A stretch of 64,000 bases of DNA from Azorinus chamasolen (GCA_963576725.1 OY755243.1:38921243-38985242); one strand, 5' to 3'. Positions 18,078 through 30,235 are shown, numbered from the stretch's first letter. Notes: generated from the letters alone by a model not told the origin. Made by a program: numbers and translations.

Positions 18078-18248
18078 TTATTCTCTATAGTGTTTTTGTT
18101 TCATCGGTTTTTCACATTCTTTACATTTTCTCCTATGACCGTCTCTACAATTTTTTACTTTTCTAAATAAATCGAGGGGTTTAAACTCAAAGCAATAATC
18201 GCAATTTCTTCCTTCTCGATGATTGCTACTCATTTTTTCTTCGTCCAT
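18078..18248 (-). CDS. Small zinc-ribbon protein of the element
   Basis: From the ATG at 18248 (leader CTCTAAAA) the ORF has 56 residues with CDYC and CKEC pairs about 27 residues apart, plus basic residues between, i.e. a short treble-clef or zinc-ribbon of the type at the N-terminus of endonuclease VII-like proteins. An upstream TTG start would add five residues. A single-base change near its stop would prolong the frame about 40 residues towards the polymerase ATG, so the C-terminus may have been lost. It is probably nucleic-acid-binding. Confidence 0.6.
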   Translation of the reverse strand: MDEEKMSSNHREGRNCDYCFEFKPLDLFRKVKNCRDGHRRKCKECEKPMKQKHYRE

Positions 18249-18374
18249 TTTTAGAGAAAACAATTTTAATTATCTTTTATTTTTTATATTATTATAATAT
18301 CGTATTAAAATATTAGTTATAATTTATTATTAATTTATTTATATTTTTAAAAAGATGGTGGAAAGGGGGGATAG

Positions 18375-18705
18375 TATTATTTTTTACCTCTTCTCCTACC
18401 CACGATAGTTTCTCACTGTCTCTCCTTTGGGTTTTTTCATTTTTTCTTATACCCCGCTGTCCCTCCTTTTGAGGGGATGTAAGGTTTTGTTTTACCTCTC
18501 TCCCTACCCTCAATAGTTTCTCACTGTCCCTCCTTTGGGTTTTTTCATTTTTTCTTATACCCCGCTGTCCCTCCTTTTGAGGGGATGTAAGGGTTTTTTT
18601 TACCTCTTCTCCAACCCACGATAGTTTCTCACTGTCCCTCCTTTGGGTTTTTTCATTTTTTCTTATACCCCGCTGTCCCTCCTTTTGAGGGGATGTAAGG
18701 TTTTT
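18375..18705. repeat. Three tandem 108-bp units at the right end
   Basis: GAGGGGATGT recurs at 18471, 18579 and 18687, exactly 108 bp apart, and each unit contains CCCCGCTGTCCCTCC and TTTCTCACTGTC. Because 108 is a multiple of three, a 196-codon minus ORF spans the array. It is not accepted as a gene. A diverged inverted copy lies at 228-340. Confidence 0.9.
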
Positions 18706-18825
18706 AAAAAATAAAGTAGATTGAAATAGATTAAAATAGATTTTGGTTAGCTTTACGGACAAACTGAAAATCTTCAATATTGGAATAATAGAGAAAAATA
18801 TAAATTTTATATACGTATTACCTAT

Positions 18826-18914
18826 ATATATATATATATGTGATGGGGAGCGAAAGCGTGTTCCGGATCGCGAGCGGAGCGAGTGAGCCGGAACCCCCAT
18901 CACATATATATATA
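18826..18914. repeat. Long imperfect hairpin at right margin of the element
   Basis: TATATATGTGATGGGG (ending 18848) pairs with CCCCCATCACATATATATA (from 18892), and GTTCCGG (18860-18866) pairs with CCGGAAC (18888-18894). The loop is GC-rich (ATCGCGAGCGGAGCGAGTGAG). It may be a terminus, a terminator-like hairpin, or a tiny foldback insertion. The base composition is very unlike the AT-rich surroundings. Confidence 0.8.
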
Positions 18915-18916
18915 GA

Positions 18917-20408
18917 TGTGGGATAGGCTTCCTTCGTGAAATATATTTTAGTCAGTACTATGACATGCTCACGTATTCCGGGCATTGAGGTATATCTATT
19001 TAACTAGTGGTCGTTTGTGGCAATAACATATACAGTGTTGTAATCACGGATAGGGAATGTTATTCATATCCAGTGGCACTGAATATGTCTATGAGTTCAT
19101 TGTTGAGTGAGAGTGGATACCTATGGCCAGTAACTGTTAAAACGGCCAATCAATATCAGAGAGATTCATTTTTCTGCAAATGTAGAAAGGGTATTGTCAT
19201 AGGTACTGCTGGTGTAGGTAAAATATATCAATTTATTATGTAAAAACATCGCCATACTCACCAGGAGCTATGGCGTTTCAATCACTAATGATACAGACAG
19301 CTAATAGAAGTTGTGTACATGTACAAACAAACAGACTAATATTACTCTGAGACTATAGCAATAAGAGACTAATCTTCGGGCGTTTTAATTATCATCTCTT
19401 AATAATACATCTCCGTGAAGAGGTATGATAACTTGCACAGATTTGTATGAAAGTTATAACTATACCGTATGATAATGTACTGTAAACGTATTCAAAACGA
19501 TGTTTTCCGAACTTGCAATCATCACAGGTCACTAAAATAGTCCTTAAATGTGCCATAAATATATCTATACTTACTGTGGAGACATTGCTAAGAAATTAAA
19601 TGCAAAAAAAGTGTCGAAATGTTCAAAATTTCTGTTATTTTATACTATATAGAGATTTTATTACATTTTTGCACTCATTTGACCTTTGACCTAGTTTCTG
19701 ACCTTCAAAGAGGGTTTTGGCAGTGGCATGGACCAGAACCACAAATGATTACTATCTTGAAACACAAATATGGTATTCAAACATTTCTACTAAAAAATGC
19801 CATGGACCTCGAAAATTAAGCGACTTTTTACACCTCGGATGCCCAACTATATTACAAACGCCGTTTGTCCTTAAGATGTATTAGGATCAGAGTCTCTCTT
19901 AGGAGAGATTGTGATCGCAATCTGTCCTAGGAGAATTGAGGATTGTCCTGAATCGCAGTTTAAAATAAATAATAAATATATAAATATTAATATAAATATA
20001 TATAGTTTGTCATAAGCATTTTCAGAGCAGACCCTGATCAGATAGCTCTTATGGAGATGTGAAAAAGTATTTGATTTTATATGAGTGAAAGGGTTAACAT
20101 GGATATACTGGGCAACAATTATTATTCAAAGAACGTAATGTAGTTTTGTTATTTGTAGAATTAAATTCTTCTCTACATCCAGATGTTTTTGTTTATTCAC
20201 AAGTACTTAGTACTCCAGATTTTATTATCTTATTCCAGAATGAAATATCTAAACAAGGGCTTTCAGAACAGATTTCCCTTTCAAAATGTTCTGAAAATTA
20301 AAAAAAAGTTATGACATTTGAAGTTTGGTTAAAATATGTCTGTCATTAAACTCTGGTATTTAAATATACTGGCCCTGATGAACTAAAATGTCATAACTTT
20401 TTATTATT
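18917..20408. other. Non-coding host DNA, nothing recognised
   Basis: Only short, composition-driven ORFs. A fragment of the palindromic MITE family (CAGAGCAGACCCTGATCAGA) is at 20024-20044. No RNA gene or regulatory element recognised. Confidence 0.5.
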
Positions 20409-21758
20409 AGCTCACCTGAGCCGAAGGCTCGGGATCAGCTATTGTGACCGCGATGTGTCCGTCGTCCGGCGTCTGTCCACATTTTAAACGACATCTCCTC
20501 TGAAACTGCTGACCTGGTTATAACGAAATTTTGTCAGAAGCATCATTGGCTAGGGGGAACGAAAAGTTGTTCATATTATGACCCCCGGACCAAATATGGC
20601 CCTGCCCAAGGGCTTATCAGTTTTTTCATAGGAAAATCTTTAAAAATCTTGTTCTCTGAAACTGTTAGGCCTAGACCTTTGATATTTGGTATATGGCATG
20701 ATCGTATGGTCCTCTACAAAGATTTTTCAAATTATGACCCCCGGGCCAAAAATGGCCCCACCCAAGGGCTTATCAGATTTTCATAAGAAAATTTTAAAAA
20801 TCTTCTTCTCTGAAACTGTAAGGCCTAGACCTTTGATATTTGGTATGTAGCATGATCTTATGGTCCTCTACAAAGATTGTTCAAATTATGACCCCCGGGC
20901 AAAAAATGGCCTCGCCCAAGGGCTTATCAGTTTTTCATAGGAAAATCTTTAAAACTCTTCTTCACTGAAACTGTAAGGCCTAGACCTTTGATATTTGGTA
21001 TGTGGCATGATCTGATGGTCCTCTACAAAGATTGTTCAAATTATGACCGCCGGGCCAAATATGGCCCCGCCCAAGGGCTTATCAGTTTTTCATAGGAAAA
21101 TCTTTAAAAATCTTCTTCTCTGAAACTGTAAGGCCTAGTACTTTTATATTTGGTATGTAGTATGATCTTATGGTCATCAACAAAGATTGTTCAAATGATG
21201 ACCGCTGGGCCAAAAATGGCCCTGCCCAAGGGCTTATCAGTTTTTCATATGAAAAACTTTAAAAATCTTCTCTAAAACTGTATGGCCTAGACCTTTGATA
21301 TTTGGTATGTAGAATGATCTTATGGTCCTCAACAAAGATTGTTCATATAAAAAACCCAGGGCCAAAAATGGCCCCGCCCCAGGGCTTGTCAGTTTTTCAT
21401 TGGAAAATCTTTGAAAATCTACTGAAACTGTAAGGCCTAGACCTTTTATGTTTGGTATGTAACATGGTCTAATGGTCCTCTACAAATATGTAGCTGTGGC
21501 TTGTGGTCCTCCGTCAAGAACGTTCAACTTACACGACCCTGACCACTTGGCGAAACTTCAGGGCCTATCAGTTTTTCATGGGGAAAATATAAAATATTAT
21601 TTTTCTCTGAAACCATAAGTCTTAGACCTTTAATTGATGGCATACTGCTTTGCCTTGTGGTTTTCTACCAAGGTTGTACAAATCATTTCTTTTGGTCAAA
21701 AATGCCCCCCCTGGGGTTATCTCAGGTGAGCGTTTCAGGGCCTCATGGTCCTCTTGTT
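20409..21758. mobile_element. Mollusc-type element with ~155-bp internal tandem repeats
   Basis: It is bounded by AGCTCACCTGAGCCGAAGG on the left and CTCAGGTGAGCGTTTCAGGG ... TCCTCTTGTT on the right, so AGCTCACCTGAG is inverted at the ends. The core has six to seven copies of a unit containing GACCCCCGGGCCAAAAATGG, TTATCAGTTTTTCATAGG and AGGCCTAGACCTTTGATATT; the GACC landmark recurs at 20736, 20890, 21045 and 21200. Non-coding. The layout (arms plus ~160-bp core repeats) recalls the pearl elements of bivalves. A related copy is at 62319. Confidence 0.8.
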
Positions 21759-24039
21759 AAAAGTTAAATGTTACGCCCAGCTATGGACGTTGGTTAACGT
21801 GAGGGGATAAAATAGAAATAAATCAAGACGATATCAATTTAAAATATTCTGGTGATTATTATTCGGAATCTGTAGATTCTTCCACAAATAGATACATACG
21901 AAATAATCTCAAACAACTTCTCATACTATGATCTATGAGCCTAGTAAACACCACACACGACAAACCTTTTGCAAATAGCTCTTGTAAGTGAATTTATCAA
22001 CGGATCAAGATCCAATCGATCTGCTTATGTCAATCTGTCTTGATGATATAAATCTGGTGGTGGATCGGTAGCTACAGCACGTCAGCGACCAAAGTATTTT
22101 ATAAATTAGTTGCAAAACCGCGTAATTCGAATAGAGCTTTAAATCTGTAAAATGCCAAGATCTGCATTTATTCTATAGATCAGTCGAAATTCTGTCATGA
22201 AATGAAATGCTTTCGTCTATGTTCTATTCGTATGCCTTAAAATGCGCACCATTAGAATGTATATTTCTGAAACAGGCTAGCGTAGTTCTTGACCCTATGC
22301 TCTCTCAAGCTCAACTCTTTATACTCGCACTCAGATTCCCAGTCAAAAGTGGTAGGAAACTGACAAAAAGAAGGTTGGAAAATGTCACGTGATTCGTCCC
22401 CGTCAAAACTGACTGGAAACCGTCAAGTTTTGACGGGCTGATCAAGTGGTTGAACAGTCAAATACTGGTTGGTGGTTGGAAATGCTAGGTAACGCGCGTG
22501 AAAGCATTCAGCCTCCGGTTACATATGAAGAACTACGTTATACTGTTTGAAAATATTACAAACTAGTTTGATCGTGGAAACTTGCCAACAAAATCCCAAA
22601 ATAAATATGTACCATAGGGAAATAGATATCTTGAGCCTTTCTTTTTGGCATAGCTATGGTAATTCTGTCTGCTTTGAGCGTTATTTCTATAGTAAACAAC
22701 CCACAATGCATCACTGTAGTAACCAAGATGGGGGACATTATGCTGTAGCATCTCACATACTAGGCCCTAAAATCGAGTGCATTTCAGCTAAACAAATAAA
22801 TATGAGGATTAAAACATGCATGTGCCAAGTCAAGTAAGAAAAGATACAGCTTTCTAGCAAGTGAAACTGGAATGACAACACGATGCACAGTGTATTTCAT
22901 CCTCTGTCTCTGGGGTCAGAAGTCGACGTACATGAGTGCATCGCGGATGCTACAATATTCATGAAATTTGTAATCAATGCTACAAAACTAAAATAGTTTG
23001 GTAGAATTATGTCTATATTTCTAAACTAAATGTTACATTTAAGTTATTTAATATACCACCTGTATCAGTCATAGTCACTTATGTTTACAGCTAATCGTGA
23101 AATTAATATTAATAATCTCCCTGTTGAAAATTCATGTTTGAAATAATGACATGAATATTTATTAGCCGATTTAGTAATAACGACACATATACACAGGATT
23201 GTTTGGTATTGGTAAACCAGTAGAGTCTGATCCATTGTAATTCCATATGCAAACATAGCAGACCCTGATAAGATGTATTTGGTTTAGACCAGTTATGTGT
23301 CAAAAGTAATTTTCTCCTAAATTTGATGTTGGCAATTACTTTTGACTTTGGTACAAATAGAGACTTTATATTTGGCATTCAGCAAGCATGAGCATCTCAT
23401 AACATTGCATCTTTTAAGTGGTACTTGGTCATGGTCAAAGGTTGAGTGTCATTTTCCTGTAACTTTAACTGCAGCCGTAACATAGGCTTTTCATTTTGAA
23501 CCAGTAGAGACCATATACTTAATATTTTACGTGCTCATGCATCTCATAAAGCTGGGTGGATTAACCCATGCCCTCATATAAACACCCTTTCATGCACTGG
23601 CAAACCTAGTAGTTCCAGATCAGACGTTTATTTAGTTTCTAAAATGACTAAGTTTCACCTTCCACATTTCATTATAACTGTTTTGGCCATTAATATTCAA
23701 TAGTATAGTCAAGGTCAAGAATATTTTCTCCTTAAATCTAAATTTGACTATATTAAGCTTAAATATTAGAGATGAAGACTTGGTTGTTGCTGTGCTTCTG
23801 CATCCCATGAAGCTGCATCTGTAACCCTTTCTTCGACCATAAATATGCCTTTCTATGCCTACTGCAAACACTGTAGACCCAGACCTGACAGCTCCTGCAG
23901 GAGCCGTCTGATCATAGTCTGCTCTGTTTGCTTATGGTATAATATAGAAATGATTCTGTAGTGTCTGTCCAGTTGTTCAAAGCTGCATTTAACACCCAAA
24001 CCACATATTTCATTTGATCTATGTTGACCCAATCCTCAG
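21759..24039. other. Non-coding host DNA with MITE remnants
   Basis: No convincing gene. Diverged members of the palindromic MITE family start at 23561 (TTAACCCATGCCCTCATA) and around 23822 (AACCCTTTCTTCGACC, palindrome 23868-23932). A further palindromic fragment is at 23228-23280. Confidence 0.5.
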
Positions 24040-25800
24040 TACTTCCAGTACTTTGATCATTTTAATGTTATTTGCAGATGATATGGTGATATTAAGTACT
24101 GATCCTAAAGAGCTGTAAAGAAGTCTTGATAGATTGAAATGTTATTGTGAAACTTGGGGGCTTGAGGTGAATACGGATAAAAGTAAGATAGTTGGTTTTA
24201 GGAATAGTGGTCCGGTAAAAGAAAATGAAGTTTGGAAGTATGGGGAAGACATTTTGGAAGTGGTTGATAACTTTAACTACCTTGGCACTGTATTCAATTA
24301 TACTGGGAGTTTTGTGTTAAATCAGGAGTATCTTGCAGGTAAAGGTCTAAAAGCTCTGAATACATTACGATCAAATACACGAAAGTTTGATTTTAAGTCT
24401 AAAAGTTGTTCGATGCATTTGTAGGATCAACTTTAAATTATGCTGGAGAGATATGGGGATTTACGTAATCAAAAGAAATAGAACGTGTCAATTTAAAATT
24501 TTGCAAATATTTATTAGGTGTTAAAATATCAACCTCTAATATGGCAATCTACGGAGAACTAGGAAGATATCCGTTATATGTTAATAGGTACGCACGCATA
24601 CTAAAATATTGGTTTAACTACAAAACAGTGATAATTTAATTGTGACCTCCTTGTATAGATCGCTGCTTGAAGGATGTGCTAATGGGGTTAAAATTGGGTA
24701 TATAATGTGAAGGGGTTATTAGATAGACATGGGTTTACTTATGTTTGGGATTTTCCCCAATCAGTAAACTTGGGATCATTTCACTTGCTATTTAAACAAA
24801 GGGTGGTTGATGTTTTCGTACAGCAGTGGACCCATTCCATTTCTATATCTGATAATATGTATTTGTATAAGAATTTTGAAACAGGTTTTGTTTTTGAGGA
24901 ATATCTTAATTGTTTGCCGCGTAAATATCGCATAGCTTTATCGAAACTGAGACTGTTCTCCCACCAGCTCAGAATAGAATCAGGACGTTACGGTCGTAAT
25001 AGAATTGAACGTAATCAGTGTTTCTGCAACGTGTGTAACACACGTGATATTGAGGATGAATACCATTTCGTTTTAATTTGTCCTATATACAATGACTTAA
25101 GAAAACGTTTTATACGTACACATTTCTTCAATAGACCAAGTGTGTATAAATTTATTTCATTAATGCAAACATGTAATTATAGAAAATCACGAGCATCAAG
25201 TATGTATATATACAATACATTGATTTTACGTCAGTCCAAAGTAAATGTACACGAAAGTTAAAATGATACTTAACCCTTTGAATGTGAGAAAACGGACATT
25301 GGAGACCTTTACAGACAGTTTGGATCCAGATCAGGCGCCACATTCGTGGAGTCTGATCAGAACCCAAACCCTCTGTTTCTTGGATGTTGGTTTGGTGATC
25401 TGTATGTTAAGGCCAACTGAATGTTTAATTCTCTGCGGACGAAAGGTTTAGCAGAATGCATCTATTCAGCATTCAAAGGGTTAAAATGGTAAATTAAATG
25501 ATATATAATATTTGATGATTGTGTTCATGAAATCTCTGATGAACTGTTACAGGTGTTGTATTTAGAATTTTAATTAAAATATGAGTATAGTACACTTACG
25601 TCAGAGTTCAACCTCATAAATGTGTTCAAATTATGAATACATCGTGTAATTACAAAACTGCTTATGTGATTCGGTTACATTGTTATATATTCTAAAACTA
25701 TCTTGCCATGTTTGTGTATATATGATGTATATATGATGTATGTAACGAGAAACATTATATGTTTAAGTTACAATAAAACTTTTTGAATCTTGAATCTTGC
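24040..25800 (+). mobile_element. 5'-truncated LINE, RT end and C-terminal domain, decayed
   Basis: The reverse transcriptase catalytic segment FADDMVI is encoded at about 24074-24094, followed by a typical LINE stretch (LKCYCETWGLEVNTDKSKI). A second open stretch (24707-25261) carries the C-terminal domain with a zinc knuckle CFCNVC ... EYHFVLICP. Internal stops and frame changes show decay. The 3' end has AATAAAAC followed by two TTGAATC units at 25772-25797. A TTAA MITE (25270-25484) is inserted just after the ORF stop. The plus orientation is opposite to the related LINE at 42704-55517. Confidence 0.85.
25270..25484. repeat. TTAA MITE with 11-bp perfect terminal inverted repeats
   Basis: TTAA-CCCTTTGAATG at the left and CATTCAAAGGG-TTAA at the right (the A of AATG overlaps differently by one base). 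The interior carries the palindrome TTTGGATCCAGATCAGGCG ... CTGATCAGAACCCAAA. TTAA flanks plus ends starting CCC are the piggyBac pattern. It is inserted in the 3' UTR of the LINE. Confidence 0.85.
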
Positions 25801-28800
25801 AAAATACTTAAAAAGTGGCTTTTCAATGAGTCACACGACTCACCGGAATCGACCTGAAAAAGGGAACAATTTGTGTACATGTTAATTGTGGTCATACAAT
25901 TTATGCTTGTTTTATATACAATGATATTTTAAAATATTACAATAACTTTACCTGATGAATATCCATTAATTGACATTGAACACGCAGGGTAGAACCTTAT
26001 CAGAAAGCTTTCTTTAAGAATCTGTATGTTCTGGATCTATTCTGTTTTGGTAATACAATTTATGCTTTTGTATACAATGATATGTGTTTTTAGCCTAAAA
26101 TTGCATTTACCTAACCTAATGAATATTCATCAATATAATAAATAGATATAAACACTAAACTAATATAAAAGAAAAAAATTGATCAAATGCATGGAGTATA
26201 GGCAGGAAGATAAAAAAATGTTAACTTTCATTTATTATTGTTGATACTCCTATACAGTGTCCCGACATAAAACATAATCTTATGTTATCACTCTGTTAAT
26301 TTGGACATACAAACCAAACTGTAGCTTTTCTTATCCCTTATACTTCTATAAAAACAAAGCAGATACCTTTCCTTTTTCAGTTTGTTTAAGCTTTTGGGAG
26401 AAAATTGACTGGTCATACATCTTGTAATGTGACGATACGTCATGTTACCCGCGACATGTTACTCAGCGCCTCATTAGGATCCAAACAGTTTGCAAATACC
26501 AGTTGGGTTGCACGTAGCAGACAACCGGTTTAAAATGAATAATTCCTCATTTAAGTTGTACAAAGATTTGATTGGTGTCTAGACTATGCTATTTCTATAG
26601 GTTTACTCGTCCAAATATTTGGAGTAGATACAATGCATACATAAGTGCCAATTGGTCTTCACAGCCTTCTACCAATTTATTTTCATCATATTAGTATTAA
26701 ATATTACTTATATATTAATTTTACGAGACAATTCTGCTATATGTTGTAAATCGAGGGGCAATCGTCTTAAAGGAAATCGCCCTTGGCGCAATCGTCCTAT
26801 TGGCCAATCGTCCTACACTAAGCAGAGGCCATTTTGAGTTTACTGTCCATGGATGTTTTGGCAAGCAGAACTTCAGAAGTGAAATATTTACTGATTGAGC
26901 TTACTTCAGAGATTACAGTGGTTATTGGTTGAGCTTACTTCAGAGATTACAATGGTTACTGATTGAGCCTAAGAGATTACTATGGTTACTGCTGGAATAA
27001 TGGTTGACCCTTTCAACTTTGAATTTTCAGAGAGGAATAGCCCATCAATGTTGAACTATAGGAGACCTCTCAGTATGAAAGGCTTTAACTTATTAGAGAA
27101 TTTTGAATGCCAAACAGTGAATACCCAGATCAGAGGGCTCATCTAGGAACATTCTGATCTGGGTCTACACTATTTGCAGATGCCAGCTCATGTGTTTCCT
27201 CAATTAGCGGGTTAATAATTGCACATTTAGTAAAACCATCTGCATAATGTGTTGTCTCTTATAATTCTTGTAGTGGATTTTCCTCTATCATTTTCAAAAA
27301 CCATAAAGTACCAAACAGTTTGGATCTTGACTAGATGCCACTTGACTTGGTATCTCATCTGGATCCAAACTGTATGCACAGTAATCGGAGCCTCGCTTCA
27401 TGCGCATAAAGAGTTAATTCTTCTTACATGCTCCTATGATGGCGGTCCTACAAAGCTCATGTGTTTGAAAACACTTCAGTATACTTAACAATCCACAAAA
27501 GAGAGAATTATTCATCTTGAGACTTGGAAATACTGCGTGTTGAAAGTAACTCTTTTAATCCTTTCTTTCACGCATTTGCAAACAGTAGACCCAGATCAGA
27601 CGGCTCCAATAGGAACCATCTGATCGGGGTCTGCTCTGCCAACGGAATTTAATGGATATGTTTTTTTACTTTCTAAAATGGCTACTATGTTCCATTATAA
27701 CTATTTTGTCCATGACTATTCAGTAGGTATTGAAATTTCGAATAAATATAAAACAGGGAAAGGGATAAATCCTTTACGTTACAGAGACTGTCTTTCACAC
27801 CTTTGCTAATAGAGCATCTGGTCTGGTTCTGCTGTTAGTTTCTGTCATTGCTTAAATTCCTGTGCTCACAAGTGTTTAATTATAAAAATCCAGTTTATTG
27901 ATATACATCCAGTGTTTATTTCTTACATTTTCATGAGGTAAAGGGGTAACAGAATAACATTGTTGAAAAAAGCCTATTGCAGAAATTTTAAACATTTACT
28001 CCATAAATAAGCCTTTCTATGCCTTTGCAAACAGAGCAGATCAGACTGCTCCTATATGACTCGTCTGATCAGGTTCTGCTCTGTTTGCTTATGAAATGAC
28101 ATAGATATGATTCTAAAATTTGGCTATGGGCAAATTTTCATGTGCCCATTTGCTATTATAACAATTAATATAATTAATATTCTAGATGGTTTTATTTCTT
28201 ACAAGAATATTCATACAGTAAGTGGTTAAGATAATTTTCTTTACTATTTCAAAGCTGACCAGTTAGAATATACCGACAGCAAGAAGCCGTACCCAACCTT
28301 ACACAATTATCATAAGAAGTAGTCTGGTCTTGAGCAAAGGACTATGGTAAAGGAATAATCATACAGAGACTCAGATAGGGTGTGTAAGTTAACCCTTTAC
28401 TCCATACATAGGTCTTTCTACGCCTGTAGAAACCCTCTGTTCTGTTTGCTTTTTATATAATATAGATCTGATCCTCCAGGTTTTTTCTTACAATAAACAT
28501 AGTAACAGTAACAAACAGTTTGGATCCTGATCAGAGGCCGAGTTACTCGGCGTCTCATCTGGATCCAAACTGTTTGCATAGGTAATCACATATCCGCCAT
28601 TGGCAGCGAAAGGGTTAATAATGGCATAGGAACACAAGAAAGTTTGGTCTTGACAGAAAAAGTAGAGTCTTATCTATATTATTTCATAAGCAAACAGGAC
28701 AGATTCTGAGCAGACGTCACGGCTCATACGGGAGACGTTTGATGTGAATCCACTCTGTTTGCAAAGTCGTATATACGAAGTAAAGGGGACAAGGGTTAAG

Positions 28801-29504
28801 AAACTACTGGCTGACTGCCAGGCAGCTTGGCTCTTAATGAGACGCCGAACTAACCTTTATCTTGCTATTCACGTCATTATACATACCTGTAAATAGTGAA
28901 GATCCTGTTGAGACCATGCAGGAGCTGTTTCAGCAGGGTCTGCACTAGTTACAAGTTGGTTGTGCAATCAGTGCACTCAACAGCAGTGGTTGCACAGCGA
29001 AATAATTATACACAGTGAAGATATATGTAATTATACAACATGACATTGGTAAAGAAGGAGAAATGTATTTTAAAATTCAGCAAGAGAATGGTTTATTGTT
29101 TTAGATTAATCCAACCAGATCGCGCTTAACAGGCAAAGGGTTTACATTGAAACCATTGTCAGTAACAAAGAACGTGCAGACATTATAACGATTTCCTCCA
29201 GTCCATATGGCATTTGTTACAAATGTTCCCCGATAATTGCATTATAATGTTTGAATGTGGGTACATCCTCTTACTTACTTATTTTTGACATCAAAACTAA
29301 TGACCGCGAAGGACTGTTGTAAAGTAAATATATCCTTAAAGTGGGTGTTCCTTCGAAAGCAAACGTAGCAATGCGAAAAGAGAAACGTGTGAAAATCTAT
29401 TGACATATAACACTTTATAGCAAAGCGTGACATACAGACTGGCGGACGGACGGACTTCGTCCAGTACATTCGCCACATTAGATCCGTTTCTCTAGATTTA
29501 GTCA
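25801..29504. other. Intergenic DNA with several palindromic MITE copies
   Basis: No gene recognised. Palindromic cores of the family occur at about 27117-27180, 27590-27650, 28020-28090, 28505-28580 and 28690-28765, in several subtypes (AGTAGACCC or GTTTGGATCC type). Remaining sequence is AT-rich and unremarkable. Confidence 0.55.
27555..27768. repeat. Palindromic TTAA-type MITE copy
   Basis: TTAATCCTTTCTTTCACGC at the left end, palindrome AGACCCAGATCAGACGGC ... CATCTGATCGGGGTCTG in the middle, and the right arm TTTTGTCCATGACTATTCAG with AACAGGGAAAGGGATAA at the end. Confidence 0.75.
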
Positions 29505-29735
29505 CTTGATCCGGTGTAATGAGGAAAAGTGACCCCCGTAGTAGATCGACCGGGGATCGATTTATTATATTGTACTTTTCCCCTCCCCCCACCCGGTCAA
29601 CCGGGGGAGTCGTAATACTATGACTCCCATACATATAAAATTCTGACCCCTCATATAACAAAGTGACCCCCGTAGTAGATCGACCGGGGTCGATTTACTA
29701 TGTAGTACTATGATCCCCCGGTTATAGTACTATAA
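29505..29735. repeat. End units of the 87-bp repeat family
   Basis: CCGGTGTAATGAGGAAAAGTG followed by ACCCCCGTAGTAGATCGACC matches the reverse complement of 56112-56172. GTGACCCCCGTAGTAGATCG occurs twice here. This defines a sharp conserved outer edge for the family of tandem repeats seen at 40685-42705 and 55524-56172. Confidence 0.7.
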
Positions 29736-29984
29736 CGGAGTGAGAAACTGGCCTCACATACGAGATAATAACCTGGCCCTAAAAAGTGTGCATAGAAGTG
29801 AAGTAAATTCCTACTTAGTTATCATTAAAAAGGTCTCCACCAAATGTATATGGGGCATATTGTTTTGCCAGAGTTGTCCTTCCGACTGTTTGTCTGTCAC
29901 AGATGTTGCGGCAAGCGTAACTCAAAAACTGTTAAGGTTAGAATCTTGAAATTTCACAGAAATGTTGCCCAGTATGAGTTGTTG

Positions 29985-30235
29985 TGTACAGTACAAGCCG
30001 CGCGGACTTTTTGTTTTCCGCGGCCCATCGCAATTTTATCCAACGCGGACACGGGTATTTTTGTCCGCGCTGATATGCGGTCTTCCGCAATCGAGCGCGG
30101 GTTGTGATGGGTCCGCGCTGGTCCCTCCACAGGGGCACTCGTCGCCGGGCGCGATCGTTATCACCGCAGGTCGCGGTGGTATCATCGTGGACCACTGTGT
30201 ACCACTGCGGATCGCGCTGGACCTTACCTGGATTG
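29985..30235. repeat. CpG-rich interspersed repeat, copy 1
   Basis: The segment is far more GC-rich than its surroundings and full of CGCGG/CCGCG. It begins ACAGTACAAGCCGCGCGGAC and TTTTTGTTTTCCG, which recur in reverse orientation at 39254-39287. Overlapping ORFs on both strands are composition artefacts. Confidence 0.65.

Larger units (their letters stand above)
120..18915 (+). mobile_element. Integrated Maverick/Polinton (adintovirus-like) element, defective
   Basis: The four hallmark genes of the family are present: protein-primed type B DNA polymerase (14544-17957, -), DDE integrase (13679-14581, +), A32/FtsK-type packaging ATPase (6786-7078 plus 11236-11607, +) and a major capsid protein (5516-6775, +). 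Penton-like and fibre-like genes accompany them. Genes are close-packed or overlapping and intronless. Known Mavericks are 15-20 kb with terminal inverted repeats; after removing the 4.15-kb transposon this copy is about 14.6 kb. Exact ends and a target duplication could not be fixed. Related repeat units occur inverted at 228-340 and 18375-18705. Frameshifts in capsid and polymerase genes and the split ATPase show the copy is not functional. Whether the family makes particles is inference from its gene content. Confidence 0.93.

Noticed and set aside
18313..18903. 196-codon minus ORF with three repeated ~36-residue blocks
   Set aside because: It is generated by three 108-bp non-coding repeat units (a multiple of three) and low-complexity flanks; no start leader like the element's other genes.
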